Below, in pieces: positions 7,104 to 13,937 of a DNA stretch of 14,053 nt; positions within the stretch are counted from its first letter, which is position 1; every line of letters starts with the position of its first letter. This stretch comes from JBBQNY01 sp038255255. Its GTDB lineage: Bacteria > Pseudomonadota > Gammaproteobacteria > Xanthomonadales > Ahniellaceae. Location of the stretch: positions 1 to 14,053 of the forward strand of contig JBBSLL010000049.1 of assembly GCA_038255255.1 (NCBI GenBank), read 5' to 3'. Below the pieces are notes generated by a model, which saw only the letters and a program-made list of their open reading frames with translations, had not been told where the DNA came from and ran no database searches. The position numbers were made by a program, and so were the translations under genes.

Positions 7104-8537
7104 TCAGAGCAGCATGCGGCGCAGGTCAGCGAGCACTGCAGCGAGATAAGCCGTGAAGCGCGCCGCGGCGGCGCCGTCGATCACGCGGTGGTCGTAACTC
7201 AACGACAGCGGCAGGATCAGGCGGGGTGCGAACTCGCGGCCGTTCCACACGGGCTGCATCGCGGACTTCGACACGCCGAGAATCGCTACCTCCGGGGCAT
7301 TGACGATGGGCGTGAACGCCGTGCCTCCGATGCCGCCCAACGATGAGATCGAAATGCAGCCGCCGCTCATCTCCGCGGGGCCGAGCTTGCCGTCGCGCGC
7401 CTTCGCCGCGAGCTCGCCCGATTCCGTCGCGATCTGCATGACGCCTTTCCTGTCGCAGTCGCGCACCACCGGCACCACCAGCCCATTCGGCGTATCGGCA
7501 GCGAAGCCCACGTGGAAGTACTTCTTGAGGGTGAGAGTTTCTCCCGTCGCGTCGAGCGATGCGTTGAAAGTCGGGAACTTCTGCAGGGCGGAGACTATGG
7601 CCTTCATCAGGAACGCGAGCATCGTCAGCTTGGTCGCGCTGCCCTTCGCGATCGCCTTGGCGTTTTCTTCGTTGAGTTCGACGCGCAGCGCCTCGAGCTC
7701 CGTGATGTCCGCGTGGTCGAACTGCGTGACGTGCGGGATCATCGCCCAGTTGCGCGCGAGGTTGGCACCGGAAATCTTCTTGATCTTGCTCAGCGGCTCG
7801 GTGGAGGTCTCGCCGAATCGCGAAAAGTCGACCTTGGGCCACGGAATGACAGAGAAATTCCCGCTTCCCGCGCCGGCACTCGAAACGACCGGCGCCGCGA
7901 GCGCGCCCTTGACGTACGCGGACACATCCTCCCGACTGATCCGTCCGCCCCGTTCGCTACCGGTCACTCGCGATAGGTCTACCCCGAGCTCACGCGCAAA
8001 TCCCCGCACCGCCGGACTGGCGTGCGGCACCTGGTCTGGCAGCACGCGCGAAGCGTCGAACACCGCGGCAGGCACATTGGGCGGCGCCGCTTCGGGATCG
8101 AGTGCGCTGTCGCGCGCCGCGTCGACAGTCTGCTGGGAAGGGGATGCCGTTGCTGCCGGCGGCGCATCGGCCCGGACTTGTTCGGCACTCGCGGGGACGG
8201 GGGCACTGGAACCAGTCGCGGGCTTCGCGGCGGGCGGTGGCGCAGCGGGCTGTGGCGCGGCTGTCGGAGATGCCGCGGGAGGCGCATCCTCGCCAGCGCC
8301 TTCCTCATCGATCAATGCAACGACCGTTCCCTCGGCGATCGCATCGCCGAGTTTGACCTTGAGTTCCTTGATGACGCCCGCGAACGGCGCGGGCACCTCC
8401 ATCGTGGCTTTGTCGGATTCGAGCGTGATCAATCCCTGGTCGGCGCTGACGCGATCGCCCACCTTGACCAGCACTTCTATAACCGGCACATCGCTGTAAC
8501 CGCCGATGTCTGGGACGGTGGCTTCGCGAATGGCCAT
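7104..8537 (-). CDS. aceF: Pyruvate dehydrogenase E2, dihydrolipoyllysine acetyltransferase
   Basis: E2 forms the core of the pyruvate dehydrogenase complex and transfers the acetyl group from lipoyl-lysine to CoA. The 477 residues show one lipoyl domain (1-80, acceptor Lys43 in SDKAT), a long Ala/Pro linker (about 81-165), a peripheral subunit-binding domain (about 172-209, ASPAVRGFARELGVDLSRV then GRISREDV), and the catalytic domain (about 247-477). The last contains the DHRVIDG motif near the C-terminus, with His450 and Asp454 as catalytic residues. One lipoyl domain, rather than the three of E. coli, fits the partner lipoyl-E3 encoded downstream. The ATG has a GGAG about seven bases upstream. 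It is the first gene of the operon; no aceE precedes it, only a palindrome-rich intergenic region. The PDH rather than 2-oxoglutarate assignment rests on the lipoyl-domain type and the lipoyl-E3 partner. Confidence 0.95.
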   Translation of the reverse strand: MAIREATVPDIGGYSDVPVIEVLVKVGDRVSADQGLITLESDKATMEVPAPFAGVIKELKVKLGDAIAEGTVVALIDEEGAGEDAPPAASPTAAPQPAAPPPAAKPATGSSAPVPASAEQVRADAPPAATASPSQQTVDAARDSALDPEAAPPNVPAAVFDASRVLPDQVPHASPAVRGFARELGVDLSRVTGSERGGRISREDVSAYVKGALAAPVVSSAGAGSGNFSVIPWPKVDFSRFGETSTEPLSKIKKISGANLARNWAMIPHVTQFDHADITELEALRVELNEENAKAIAKGSATKLTMLAFLMKAIVSALQKFPTFNASLDATGETLTLKKYFHVGFAADTPNGLVVPVVRDCDRKGVMQIATESGELAAKARDGKLGPAEMSGGCISISSLGGIGGTAFTPIVNAPEVAILGVSKSAMQPVWNGREFAPRLILPLSLSYDHRVIDGAAAARFTAYLAAVLADLRRMLL

Positions 8538-8569
8538 GTGCGCTCCGGTGTCAGGATTGCGAGCGGCCT

Positions 8570-8598
8570 ATTGTGGCTGGCGCGGTTGATCGCGCCAA
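8570..8598 (-). promoter_or_regulatory. Candidate aceF promoter inside an inverted repeat
   Basis: On the minus strand, TTGGCG (8598-8593) and CACAAT (8575-8570) are separated by 17 bases, 33 bases before the aceF ATG. The hexamers match the consensus only partly (three and four of six). They lie within a 7-base inverted repeat, CCTATTG (8567-8573) and CAATAGG (8596-8602), which could be an operator covering both boxes. No known PDH regulator site is recognised. Confidence 0.28.
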
Positions 8599-8619
8599 TA
8601 GGGCGCGTCTTGACGCGCC
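8579..8619. repeat. Two palindromes upstream of aceF
   Basis: The first has arms GGCGCG (8579-8584) and CGCGCC (8591-8596) around a six-base loop. The second is a perfect 8-base palindrome with arms at 8602-8609 and 8612-8619 and a two-base centre. Both share the alternating GC arm style of the two REP-like elements to their right but lack the GTAG head, so they may be degenerate relatives or independent regulatory hairpins. Confidence 0.5.
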
Positions 8620-8640
8620 GCAATCACGTCGTCATTTCCC

Positions 8641-8663
8641 GTCGCGCCCGAGGCGCGACCTAC
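8641..8663 (-). repeat. GTAG-headed REP-like palindrome (copy 1)
   Basis: Read on the minus strand it is GTAG followed by 8-base complementary arms (8659-8652 and 8648-8641) around the trinucleotide TCG. The GTAG head with a GC-rich palindrome is the hallmark of REP elements associated with RAYT transposases in Xanthomonas, Stenotrophomonas and relatives. No RAYT gene is in the window. It is in the same orientation as copy 2, 26 bases away. Confidence 0.65.
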
Positions 8664-8689
8664 CTCAATTTCCCTCTTCGCTTACCGAT

Positions 8690-8712
8690 GTCGCGTCCGA
8701 GACGCGACCTAC
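8690..8712 (-). repeat. GTAG-headed REP-like palindrome (copy 2), overlapping a stop codon
   Basis: Same structure as copy 1: GTAG (8712-8709), then 8-base arms (8708-8701 and 8697-8690) around TCG. Compared with copy 1, the arms differ by one compensatory pair (T-A for C-G), so pairing is preserved; this argues that the palindrome is maintained as a structure. The TAG of its head is the stop codon of the autotransporter gene. Confidence 0.68.
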
Positions 8713-10595
8713 AGCTCCCAGCGGCCGCCGAATGTGAGGCCGTGATCGTCGAAAAACTCGAGGCCGAACAGGCGCGAATACGCGACGTAGCCCTGGAAGC
8801 CACCGGGTGCGACCCATGTCAGTCCGAGATCGAGATTGCCGTAACTCGAGTCCCGCTGGTCGCCGACCACCAGGAACCGCGTGCGCGCCACATCGTTGAC
8901 GAGGCGCACGGCCAGCGTATCGGCGTTGTCTTCGGTCTCGTAATTGAACGTCAGCTGCGCGTAGGGCACAAGGATGCCGCCCGCCGTGCTGATGTTGCGC
9001 GACACGTTGAGCGAGAACGCGGCGACCAGCGACTCGAGGTTCTGCTCTTCGACAGCGACGTTGAACTCGGCGGCGCCCGTCTCCTCGAAGGCGTCGATCG
9101 ACGTATCGAGGTAACGTAGCGAGCCGCTCGGCGTGATCACCCAGGCGCCCGAATTGAAAGCGTGGCCCACGCTGATATCGAAACCTAACTGGTCCGAATC
9201 GGTCTGCGACGCCGCAGTCCTGTCCACCGTGGTCCCGCCCACCGTGAACGCAACGCGGCGAGCCTGGTCGAAGTCGACCGTGGTGTAGCTCAACACGCCA
9301 TCGATATAAGTACCGCCCGGATGCGACCAGCTGGCGTAGCCGAGCAGCGAAAACGCATCCGAATCGACCGAGCCGCCGCCGCTGATATCGGACGACACGC
9401 TCGAGTAGCCCAGCGCGCCGCCGGCGACCCACGTGTCGTTGAACCGGTAGTCGGCGCCGCCACTCAAGTCGAATCGGTCATAGTCGAAGCCGGCCGCGCG
9501 GGCGGTGCCGTCCCGGTCGCCACGGCCGATCGATGCATTGGCGAACACGCCCCATGGGCTCGCCAGCAGGCCCGCGCCGTCGTTGCCCGGATCGTCGGTC
9601 TGCACCAGTGACTGCAAGAGCGAAGACACCGGCGTGCCCGCGTAGTCGAAGTTGAAGGCGAACTCGCTGCGTGCGCGCCGCGAATTGCGCGCGACGTGCA
9701 GCGCGCTCAGCCGTTGGCCGATGCTGTCGAGATGCGCGCCGCCGAGTTCCACCACGGTGGCGTTCTGGGTCTGCGTTTCTTCGGGCGCGATCGCGCGCAA
9801 CGCTTCCTGTACGCCCTCGCCATCTCCTGCGGCCACGCCGCCCTGGATAGCGCGGCACTGGGCGATGAGCGCGGGATCCTGGCCCGGTGCGTTGCAGACC
9901 GTGTTGAGTGCGGCCGCGACGGAAGTGGCTGTAGGATCCTCGGCCACCAGTCCACCGGCGCCACCGCCCACGTTGGTGAGGTCGTCGTTGTCGTCGATGG
10001 TGAACGTCGCGAGCGCAATGCCGCCGCTGCTGATGCCCGTCACCGAGGCCGATCCACCGGGTGGCGTGTTGGCAAACGCACCGCCGAGGCTGCCGAACTT
10101 GATGGTCTCGTCCGGCTCTGGCGTCGTGTCGTCGATGATCGTGACCGGCAGGTTGGCACTGCCCGACGTCGGCCCACCGAACTGGGCGATATTGGCCAAG
10201 GTGACCGATGCCGGATTCGGGGAGCCGATGGTGTAGTCGCTGCCGAGCGTCGCCGTACCGCCGGGAACTACGCCGAAATTGATGCGGACGATGGTGCTTC
10301 CCGAAAGACACATCGCGTCGACTGTCACGTTGAAGGTCGCAGAAACCGTGCCTGCGTCCTCGTCGACTCGCGCAGTCGCGGCGCCGCCTGCAGTTTCGAC
10401 ATATCGAAAGGCCGTGCCTGGATTGGCTTGGCAGAATGCCTCCCCGACTTTCGCGAGACTGCGGCCGGCGGTGATGCGCACACCGCCTCCTTTGAGCACT
10501 TCGACTGTACGGACCTGTTCGCGAGCTTGCACGGCAGCAATCGAGAACACGGCAGCGATGGCGGCGACGAGTTGCAGCGGACGATTCTTGGTCAT
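8709..10595 (-). CDS. Autotransporter-type outer-membrane protein with Calx-beta-like segment
   Basis: The 628-residue product starts with a signal peptide (about residues 1-24, cleavage after AVQA). A passenger of about 320 residues follows. It contains a Calx-beta-like stretch (about 104-170, with GGTATLGSDYTIG and the DDTTPEPDETIKF ending typical of such domains) and four cysteines (55, 96, 234, 247). From about residue 345 there is a C-terminal autotransporter beta-barrel of alternating amphipathic strands, such as WGVFANASIGRG, FDLSGGADYRF and YGNLDLGLTWVAPGG, ending in FGGRWEL. The passenger should reach the cell surface by type V secretion; its ligand is unknown. The last residue is Leu rather than the usual aromatic, and the stop codon lies in a REP-like element. 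AGGGGA precedes the ATG. It follows the DUF11 gene by 24 bases and is surely in the same operon. Confidence 0.88.
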   Translation of the reverse strand: MTKNRPLQLVAAIAAVFSIAAVQAREQVRTVEVLKGGGVRITAGRSLAKVGEAFCQANPGTAFRYVETAGGAATARVDEDAGTVSATFNVTVDAMCLSGSTIVRINFGVVPGGTATLGSDYTIGSPNPASVTLANIAQFGGPTSGSANLPVTIIDDTTPEPDETIKFGSLGGAFANTPPGGSASVTGISSGGIALATFTIDDNDDLTNVGGGAGGLVAEDPTATSVAAALNTVCNAPGQDPALIAQCRAIQGGVAAGDGEGVQEALRAIAPEETQTQNATVVELGGAHLDSIGQRLSALHVARNSRRARSEFAFNFDYAGTPVSSLLQSLVQTDDPGNDGAGLLASPWGVFANASIGRGDRDGTARAAGFDYDRFDLSGGADYRFNDTWVAGGALGYSSVSSDISGGGSVDSDAFSLLGYASWSHPGGTYIDGVLSYTTVDFDQARRVAFTVGGTTVDRTAASQTDSDQLGFDISVGHAFNSGAWVITPSGSLRYLDTSIDAFEETGAAEFNVAVEEQNLESLVAAFSLNVSRNISTAGGILVPYAQLTFNYETEDNADTLAVRLVNDVARTRFLVVGDQRDSSYGNLDLGLTWVAPGGFQGYVAYSRLFGLEFFDDHGLTFGGRWEL

Positions 10596-10619
10596 GGCGG
10601 TTTCCCCTGTTCCCGTCGG

Positions 10620-13250
10620 TTATTGGCAGTCGAACAAGGTAGCCGGCTCGCGGCTGACAGCGCGCGCACCGCCGCCGAGATCCGTCGTGACAAAAGCGCC
10701 GAAGACGGTCATCAGTACGAAGCGGCCGTCGAAGCTGGTCAGGTCCCCGCTGAGTTGAGTAATCGTAGTTGGGGAGGTGGAAGGCAGACCCAGCGATGCG
10801 AGCAGGTCTGCAACCGCGTCGAAACGTGTGGTGACTTGCCTGAGTTGGCCCGTCTGAATGTCATACCTAAACAGCTCGAAGCTCTGGTCACTGTTGCGTC
10901 CGACGAGATCCTGCTGCGCCTGGAAGTACACGTAGCGCTCGTTCGGGGTGACAAATGCCAGGCCAGGTGAAAAGTACTCGCCGCTTCGAGGCAACGCCGT
11001 ATTGGTGAGCTGCGTGATGCCGATGCCGGGCTGAGCGATATAGATTTCGCCATTTTGTTCCGGATTGCCTGGCGTGTTGAGGAACGGCACGGTTCGATCG
11101 AGTGTGACGAACGCACCTGTTGCGCCCAATTCCCTGACGAAGACCAACAGGCTACCAAGATTGAGGCCCGGCATCGGACGGGAAGTATCGGGTTCCGCCA
11201 CCAGAGTCAGGCGGTTGGTCGAACGATCGAAAACATACGCCACGGTCACCAGGCCGTACAAATTGCTTGGCAGGGCGCCGATGCGCTGGCCCAAGGCCGG
11301 TCCGCTCAGCGCGATCCGCGTGCTCAGAGCCAGGCGATTGCCGTCGCCCGACAGCGCGATGGTCGTCAGCGGAGAAATTCCGAAGTTACTCGAAGCGGGA
11401 ACGCCGGACACCGCGACAATCCGATCCAGCACATCGAATGACGTTTGCTGAGGGATGTCGATCAGGTTGAGGCCGCCTGCGACACGGTTGCCGCTGCTGT
11501 CGTAAACGGCCTCCACCAAAATGATGGTGTTGCCGTCATAAGAGGCGGCGACGAAGTGTCCACTCCACACCATCCCAGCGTCTTGTGCAGCTGTTCGGGT
11601 GGGCGTGCGTACGGACATCACCGTGCCCGTGCTGGCGTCCGCCAGCAGGATTTCGCCGCCGCGCACTGGGGTCTGCAGCGGCACGCCATCAACGCGCTGA
11701 ATCGATGACAAGTCGCCGTTGGTGTTGTAGTTGAACCTCAGGAGGCCGTTAATGCGGTCGGTGATCAGCCACGCGCGATTTCCGGAAAGCGGGTAGACCT
11801 CATCCCATCCTTGCGGGCTGGAAGAGGTCAGTGCTCGTGTGGTTTGCAGTGCTCGGTTGTATACGCTCACCTCGAACACCTGCCCGCAAATCTGGGTCGA
11901 CACGGAACAACGTGGGTCACGGCGTGCCGGGTCCGGCACGCCGAAGAACACGAAGTTCGCATTGGTCGAGAGTCCAGCGGCGTATTCCGTCACGTTGGCC
12001 GGCAGCGGCACGACTGCGCACGCGTTGGCGCTGGGGGTTACTGGTGGAATCACCACGGTCGCCGCGGTGAGCGTCGTGCTGACCGGCGCGCCGGTGACAG
12101 CAGGCATGCAGGGACAACTGATGCTGTATTGGGCGTTGGTGATGACGCTACCTGCCACGCCAGTCACGCGAACCACCAGAGTGAGCGTGCGCTCGCCCGA
12201 GTTCGCGGGCAGATCACCGATGTTCCAAGTCACCGTGTCGCCGGACAGCGTGCCGCCATTGCTCGCCGACACGAATGTCGCACCCATCGGCAGGCGATCC
12301 TGGATCACGACGCCACTGACTCCGCTACCGAGGTTGGCGTATCGAAGCGTGTAGGTGAGATCGGTCCCCACCGCTGCGGTCGCAGCGGCGGACTTCGAGA
12401 TGGTCAACGCGGGAGGCTGGCCGGTCGGCAACCCGCCGAGCGAGCAGGCCACCGTCGCGGTGGTCGCGGTCGGAGACAGATCAAACGCGAACGCATTGGT
12501 GATGTCGTTGGGCCCAAAAACCGGGCGTCCCGGATAGCGGGCGTCGGTGATGGGCGGCAAACTCGTCGTGTTGATTACGCCGGGAATGGAATAGCTCGCC
12601 CCCGTGGTCGTGATCAAGTTTCTGAGATCCGAAAACTCGTCAGCGGCCCAACCGATATAGGTGGCATTGACCGCGCTCAGGTACCCCGCAGCATGGGCAA
12701 CGCCAAAGTTGTCGGTGTTGTCGACCGTCAGAACGTTGAAGTCGGACTGCCCGGGAGTGCCGAACAACACCATGATGTCGTCGCCGGCACCCACGACGTC
12801 CTCGTCGAGGTAACACGCAACGCGCAGCGCCCCGAACGGCGCGCTGCTCGTGAACGTGACGGTGTTCTGATAGACCAGCGAGCCGGACGCGATGCGTGAC
12901 ACCGCCGTCCAGTTGACGGATCCATTGGCCCCCGCGAACGTGCCTCCCGAAGAGACCTGTCCAGGCGCTGTCAGGGTGGGTTGACCGGTGATCGTTGTGT
13001 CGCTCAGGCGAACACCGCCCCCGTCTGCCCCGGTGTCGACATAGGTCGAGAGTTCGAAGATGACGTTGTTCGGTCCGATCGGACCCGCCGGATCCAGAAT
13101 GCCCGAGCGGGAGTCGCCTCCTGGCTCGACGGTGACCTCCCAGGCACCGTCCCCCGTCACGCCGTTGTCGATCGGAATTGGCACAGCCCGAACGTGTGGC
13201 GAACCCAGCATCGCGACGCAAGACAGCAGTACAAGGAGGAGCGCTTTCAT
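10620..13250 (-). CDS. Exported DUF11-domain protein with probable beta-propeller region
   Basis: The 876-residue product has a signal peptide (about residues 1-22, cleavage near VRA). Residues about 30-270 form a beta-rich region of unknown type. Residues about 279-363 match the DUF11 pattern (LTISKSAAATAAVGTDLTYT, then QDRLPMGATFVSA and VTWNIGDLPA), an Ig-like repeat common in bacterial surface proteins. From about 415 to the end, repeated strand units such as SGDGNRLALSTR, TPNERYVYFQAQ and FRYDIQTGQLRQVT suggest a TolB/WD40-like beta-propeller. No anchor, LPXTG or C-terminal barrel is seen; several cysteines (379, 381, 411, 448, 455, 875) could form disulfides. GGAG lies seven bases before the ATG. 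It is the first gene of a pair with the autotransporter, which suggests a joint surface role. The function is unknown; the propeller is inferred from pattern, not a search. Confidence 0.85.
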   Translation of the reverse strand: MKALLLVLLSCVAMLGSPHVRAVPIPIDNGVTGDGAWEVTVEPGGDSRSGILDPAGPIGPNNVIFELSTYVDTGADGGGVRLSDTTITGQPTLTAPGQVSSGGTFAGANGSVNWTAVSRIASGSLVYQNTVTFTSSAPFGALRVACYLDEDVVGAGDDIMVLFGTPGQSDFNVLTVDNTDNFGVAHAAGYLSAVNATYIGWAADEFSDLRNLITTTGASYSIPGVINTTSLPPITDARYPGRPVFGPNDITNAFAFDLSPTATTATVACSLGGLPTGQPPALTISKSAAATAAVGTDLTYTLRYANLGSGVSGVVIQDRLPMGATFVSASNGGTLSGDTVTWNIGDLPANSGERTLTLVVRVTGVAGSVITNAQYSISCPCMPAVTGAPVSTTLTAATVVIPPVTPSANACAVVPLPANVTEYAAGLSTNANFVFFGVPDPARRDPRCSVSTQICGQVFEVSVYNRALQTTRALTSSSPQGWDEVYPLSGNRAWLITDRINGLLRFNYNTNGDLSSIQRVDGVPLQTPVRGGEILLADASTGTVMSVRTPTRTAAQDAGMVWSGHFVAASYDGNTIILVEAVYDSSGNRVAGGLNLIDIPQQTSFDVLDRIVAVSGVPASSNFGISPLTTIALSGDGNRLALSTRIALSGPALGQRIGALPSNLYGLVTVAYVFDRSTNRLTLVAEPDTSRPMPGLNLGSLLVFVRELGATGAFVTLDRTVPFLNTPGNPEQNGEIYIAQPGIGITQLTNTALPRSGEYFSPGLAFVTPNERYVYFQAQQDLVGRNSDQSFELFRYDIQTGQLRQVTTRFDAVADLLASLGLPSTSPTTITQLSGDLTSFDGRFVLMTVFGAFVTTDLGGGARAVSREPATLFDCQ

Positions 13251-13760
13251 CGATTACTCCGGGGAGAGTGCGCCTGCAGGCGTCGTGGGATCACACGAAT
13301 GCCGGCGAACGGAAGCGGGAAGACGGACGGACGCGCGCCAACGGAGCACTCGCCCTTGCGATGCGTCCGGTAGTGACGTGGGGTAGGAGAGACCACTGGA
13401 GCGTTGGCTCACAGCGTGATTCGCGGCGGAAGCGCCGCCCTTGCTCTCGCGTGCATAGCGTAAGTGTTGAACGATCGCGCGAAGCGCCGCGTGCGTGCAC
13501 CCTGTGAGCGAGCCGGCGGTAGTCATTGATCCCCCCGAATCAATCGGGTGTCAGCGAAGCGTCGAGAACGCGCGCGCACACCGTTCGTCCCGAGTCTAGT
13601 CTCCTTGACTTTTGTGATGCAAGTAACGTTTTAAAGAACCCAAAACGTATCCACCTGCAACGCGGCAAGTGGGCGCGTGCGGCTCTGGGATAGCACGCCC
13701 CGGACCGATGAGTCGCGTTTGTCAAAGGGATTCGGACGCCCATTTCCCTACGTGCGCCGG
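13251..13760. other. Intergenic region / long 5' leader of the surface operon
   Basis: I find no convincing gene in these 510 bases. A 90-codon frame ends three bases before the DUF11 gene start but lacks protein-like composition. Visible structure includes a GC hairpin with a four-base loop (13423-13438), a CCCGA/TCGGG hairpin (13534-13548), and an AT-rich stretch at about 13605-13650 that stands out from the surrounding GC-rich DNA and is the likeliest promoter zone. Confidence 0.6.
13593..13622 (-). promoter_or_regulatory. Candidate promoter of the surface-protein operon
   Basis: On the minus strand, TTGCAT (13622-13617) and TAGACT (13598-13593) are 18 bases apart in the only AT-rich patch upstream of the DUF11 gene. 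The -10 matches four of six positions and the -35 three. It would give a leader of roughly 335 bases, so a closer unseen promoter is possible. Confidence 0.25.
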
Positions 13761-13800
13761 AAAAGAAAAACGCCCCCGGCTTTTTGGCCTGGGGCGTTTT
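13761..13800 (-). terminator. Distal rRNA-operon intrinsic terminator
   Basis: On the minus strand a 10-base-pair stem (AAAACGCCCC at 13800-13791 with GGGGCGTTTT at 13776-13767), extended by GGC/GCC after one mismatch, closes a six-base loop and ends in a T-run (TTTTTC). It follows the truncated 5S copy and is the second of two similar terminators. Confidence 0.88.
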
Positions 13801-13807
13801 GGGTTGT

Positions 13808-13876
13808 AGATGCTCAGCGATGACCGACTCATCCACGGCTTGAGCCGCGAATACCAAGCGGGCGCTGTCGCGTTTC
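13808..13876 (-). pseudogene. Truncated 5S rRNA copy (3' half only)
   Basis: These bases repeat the 3' part of the adjoining 5S gene, from GAAACGCGACAGCGCCC to CATCGCTGAGC, with a run of differences near the middle and three extra bases. The 5' half, needed for the closing helix I and for helices II and III, is missing; terminator-side sequence stands in its place. The helix IV arms CGGCT/AGCCG and the 3' strand of helix I are preserved. It cannot fold as a complete 5S rRNA and is best read as the remnant of a tandem 5S duplication. Confidence 0.8.
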
Positions 13877-13888
13877 TTCTGGTACGAG

Positions 13889-13927
13889 CAAAGAAAAACG
13901 CCCCGGGATTGAGGCCTGGGGCGTTTT
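13889..13927 (-). terminator. Proximal intrinsic terminator after 5S rRNA
   Basis: On the minus strand AAAACGCCCC (13927-13918) pairs with GGGGCGTTTT (13904-13895), with further pairs inward, and runs into TTTTTCTTT. It starts 11 bases after the 5S 3' end, the usual place for an rRNA-operon terminator. Its outer stem is the same as that of the distal terminator. Confidence 0.9.
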
Positions 13928-13937
13928 GGGTTGTAGA

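Noticed and set aside
4503..8499. Long plus-strand open frames opposite lpdA, the MscS gene and aceF (366, 441 and 399 codons)
   Set aside because: All are antisense to genes with full catalytic or family motifs. They have no motifs of their own.
8641..8712. Pair of palindromes as a CRISPR array or attachment site
   Set aside because: There are only two copies, each internally palindromic, with a single spacer and no cas genes or integrase. The GTAG head fits REP elements better.
8022..9119. Plus-strand open frame of 365 codons crossing the REP cluster
   Set aside because: It runs across the 5' end of aceF, the intergenic palindromes and the barrel gene; low-complexity Arg/Gly composition indicates chance openness.
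9696..10970. Plus-strand open frame of 424 codons opposite the surface operon
   Set aside because: It is antisense to two signal-peptide-bearing genes and has no domain pattern.
13254..13526. 90-codon minus-strand frame ending three bases before the DUF11 gene
   Set aside because: Its product has no recognisable motif, an unusual Ser/Arg-rich mix and irregular third-codon bases compared with the neighbouring genes. The only support is position and a G-run before the ATG that is too close. A leader peptide cannot be excluded.
13605..13635. Plus-strand TTGACT and TTTAAA as a rightward promoter
   Set aside because: Spacing is 19 bases, and a rightward transcript would run antisense into the 5S gene with no plus-strand gene to serve. 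The AT-rich patch is more likely to act leftward.
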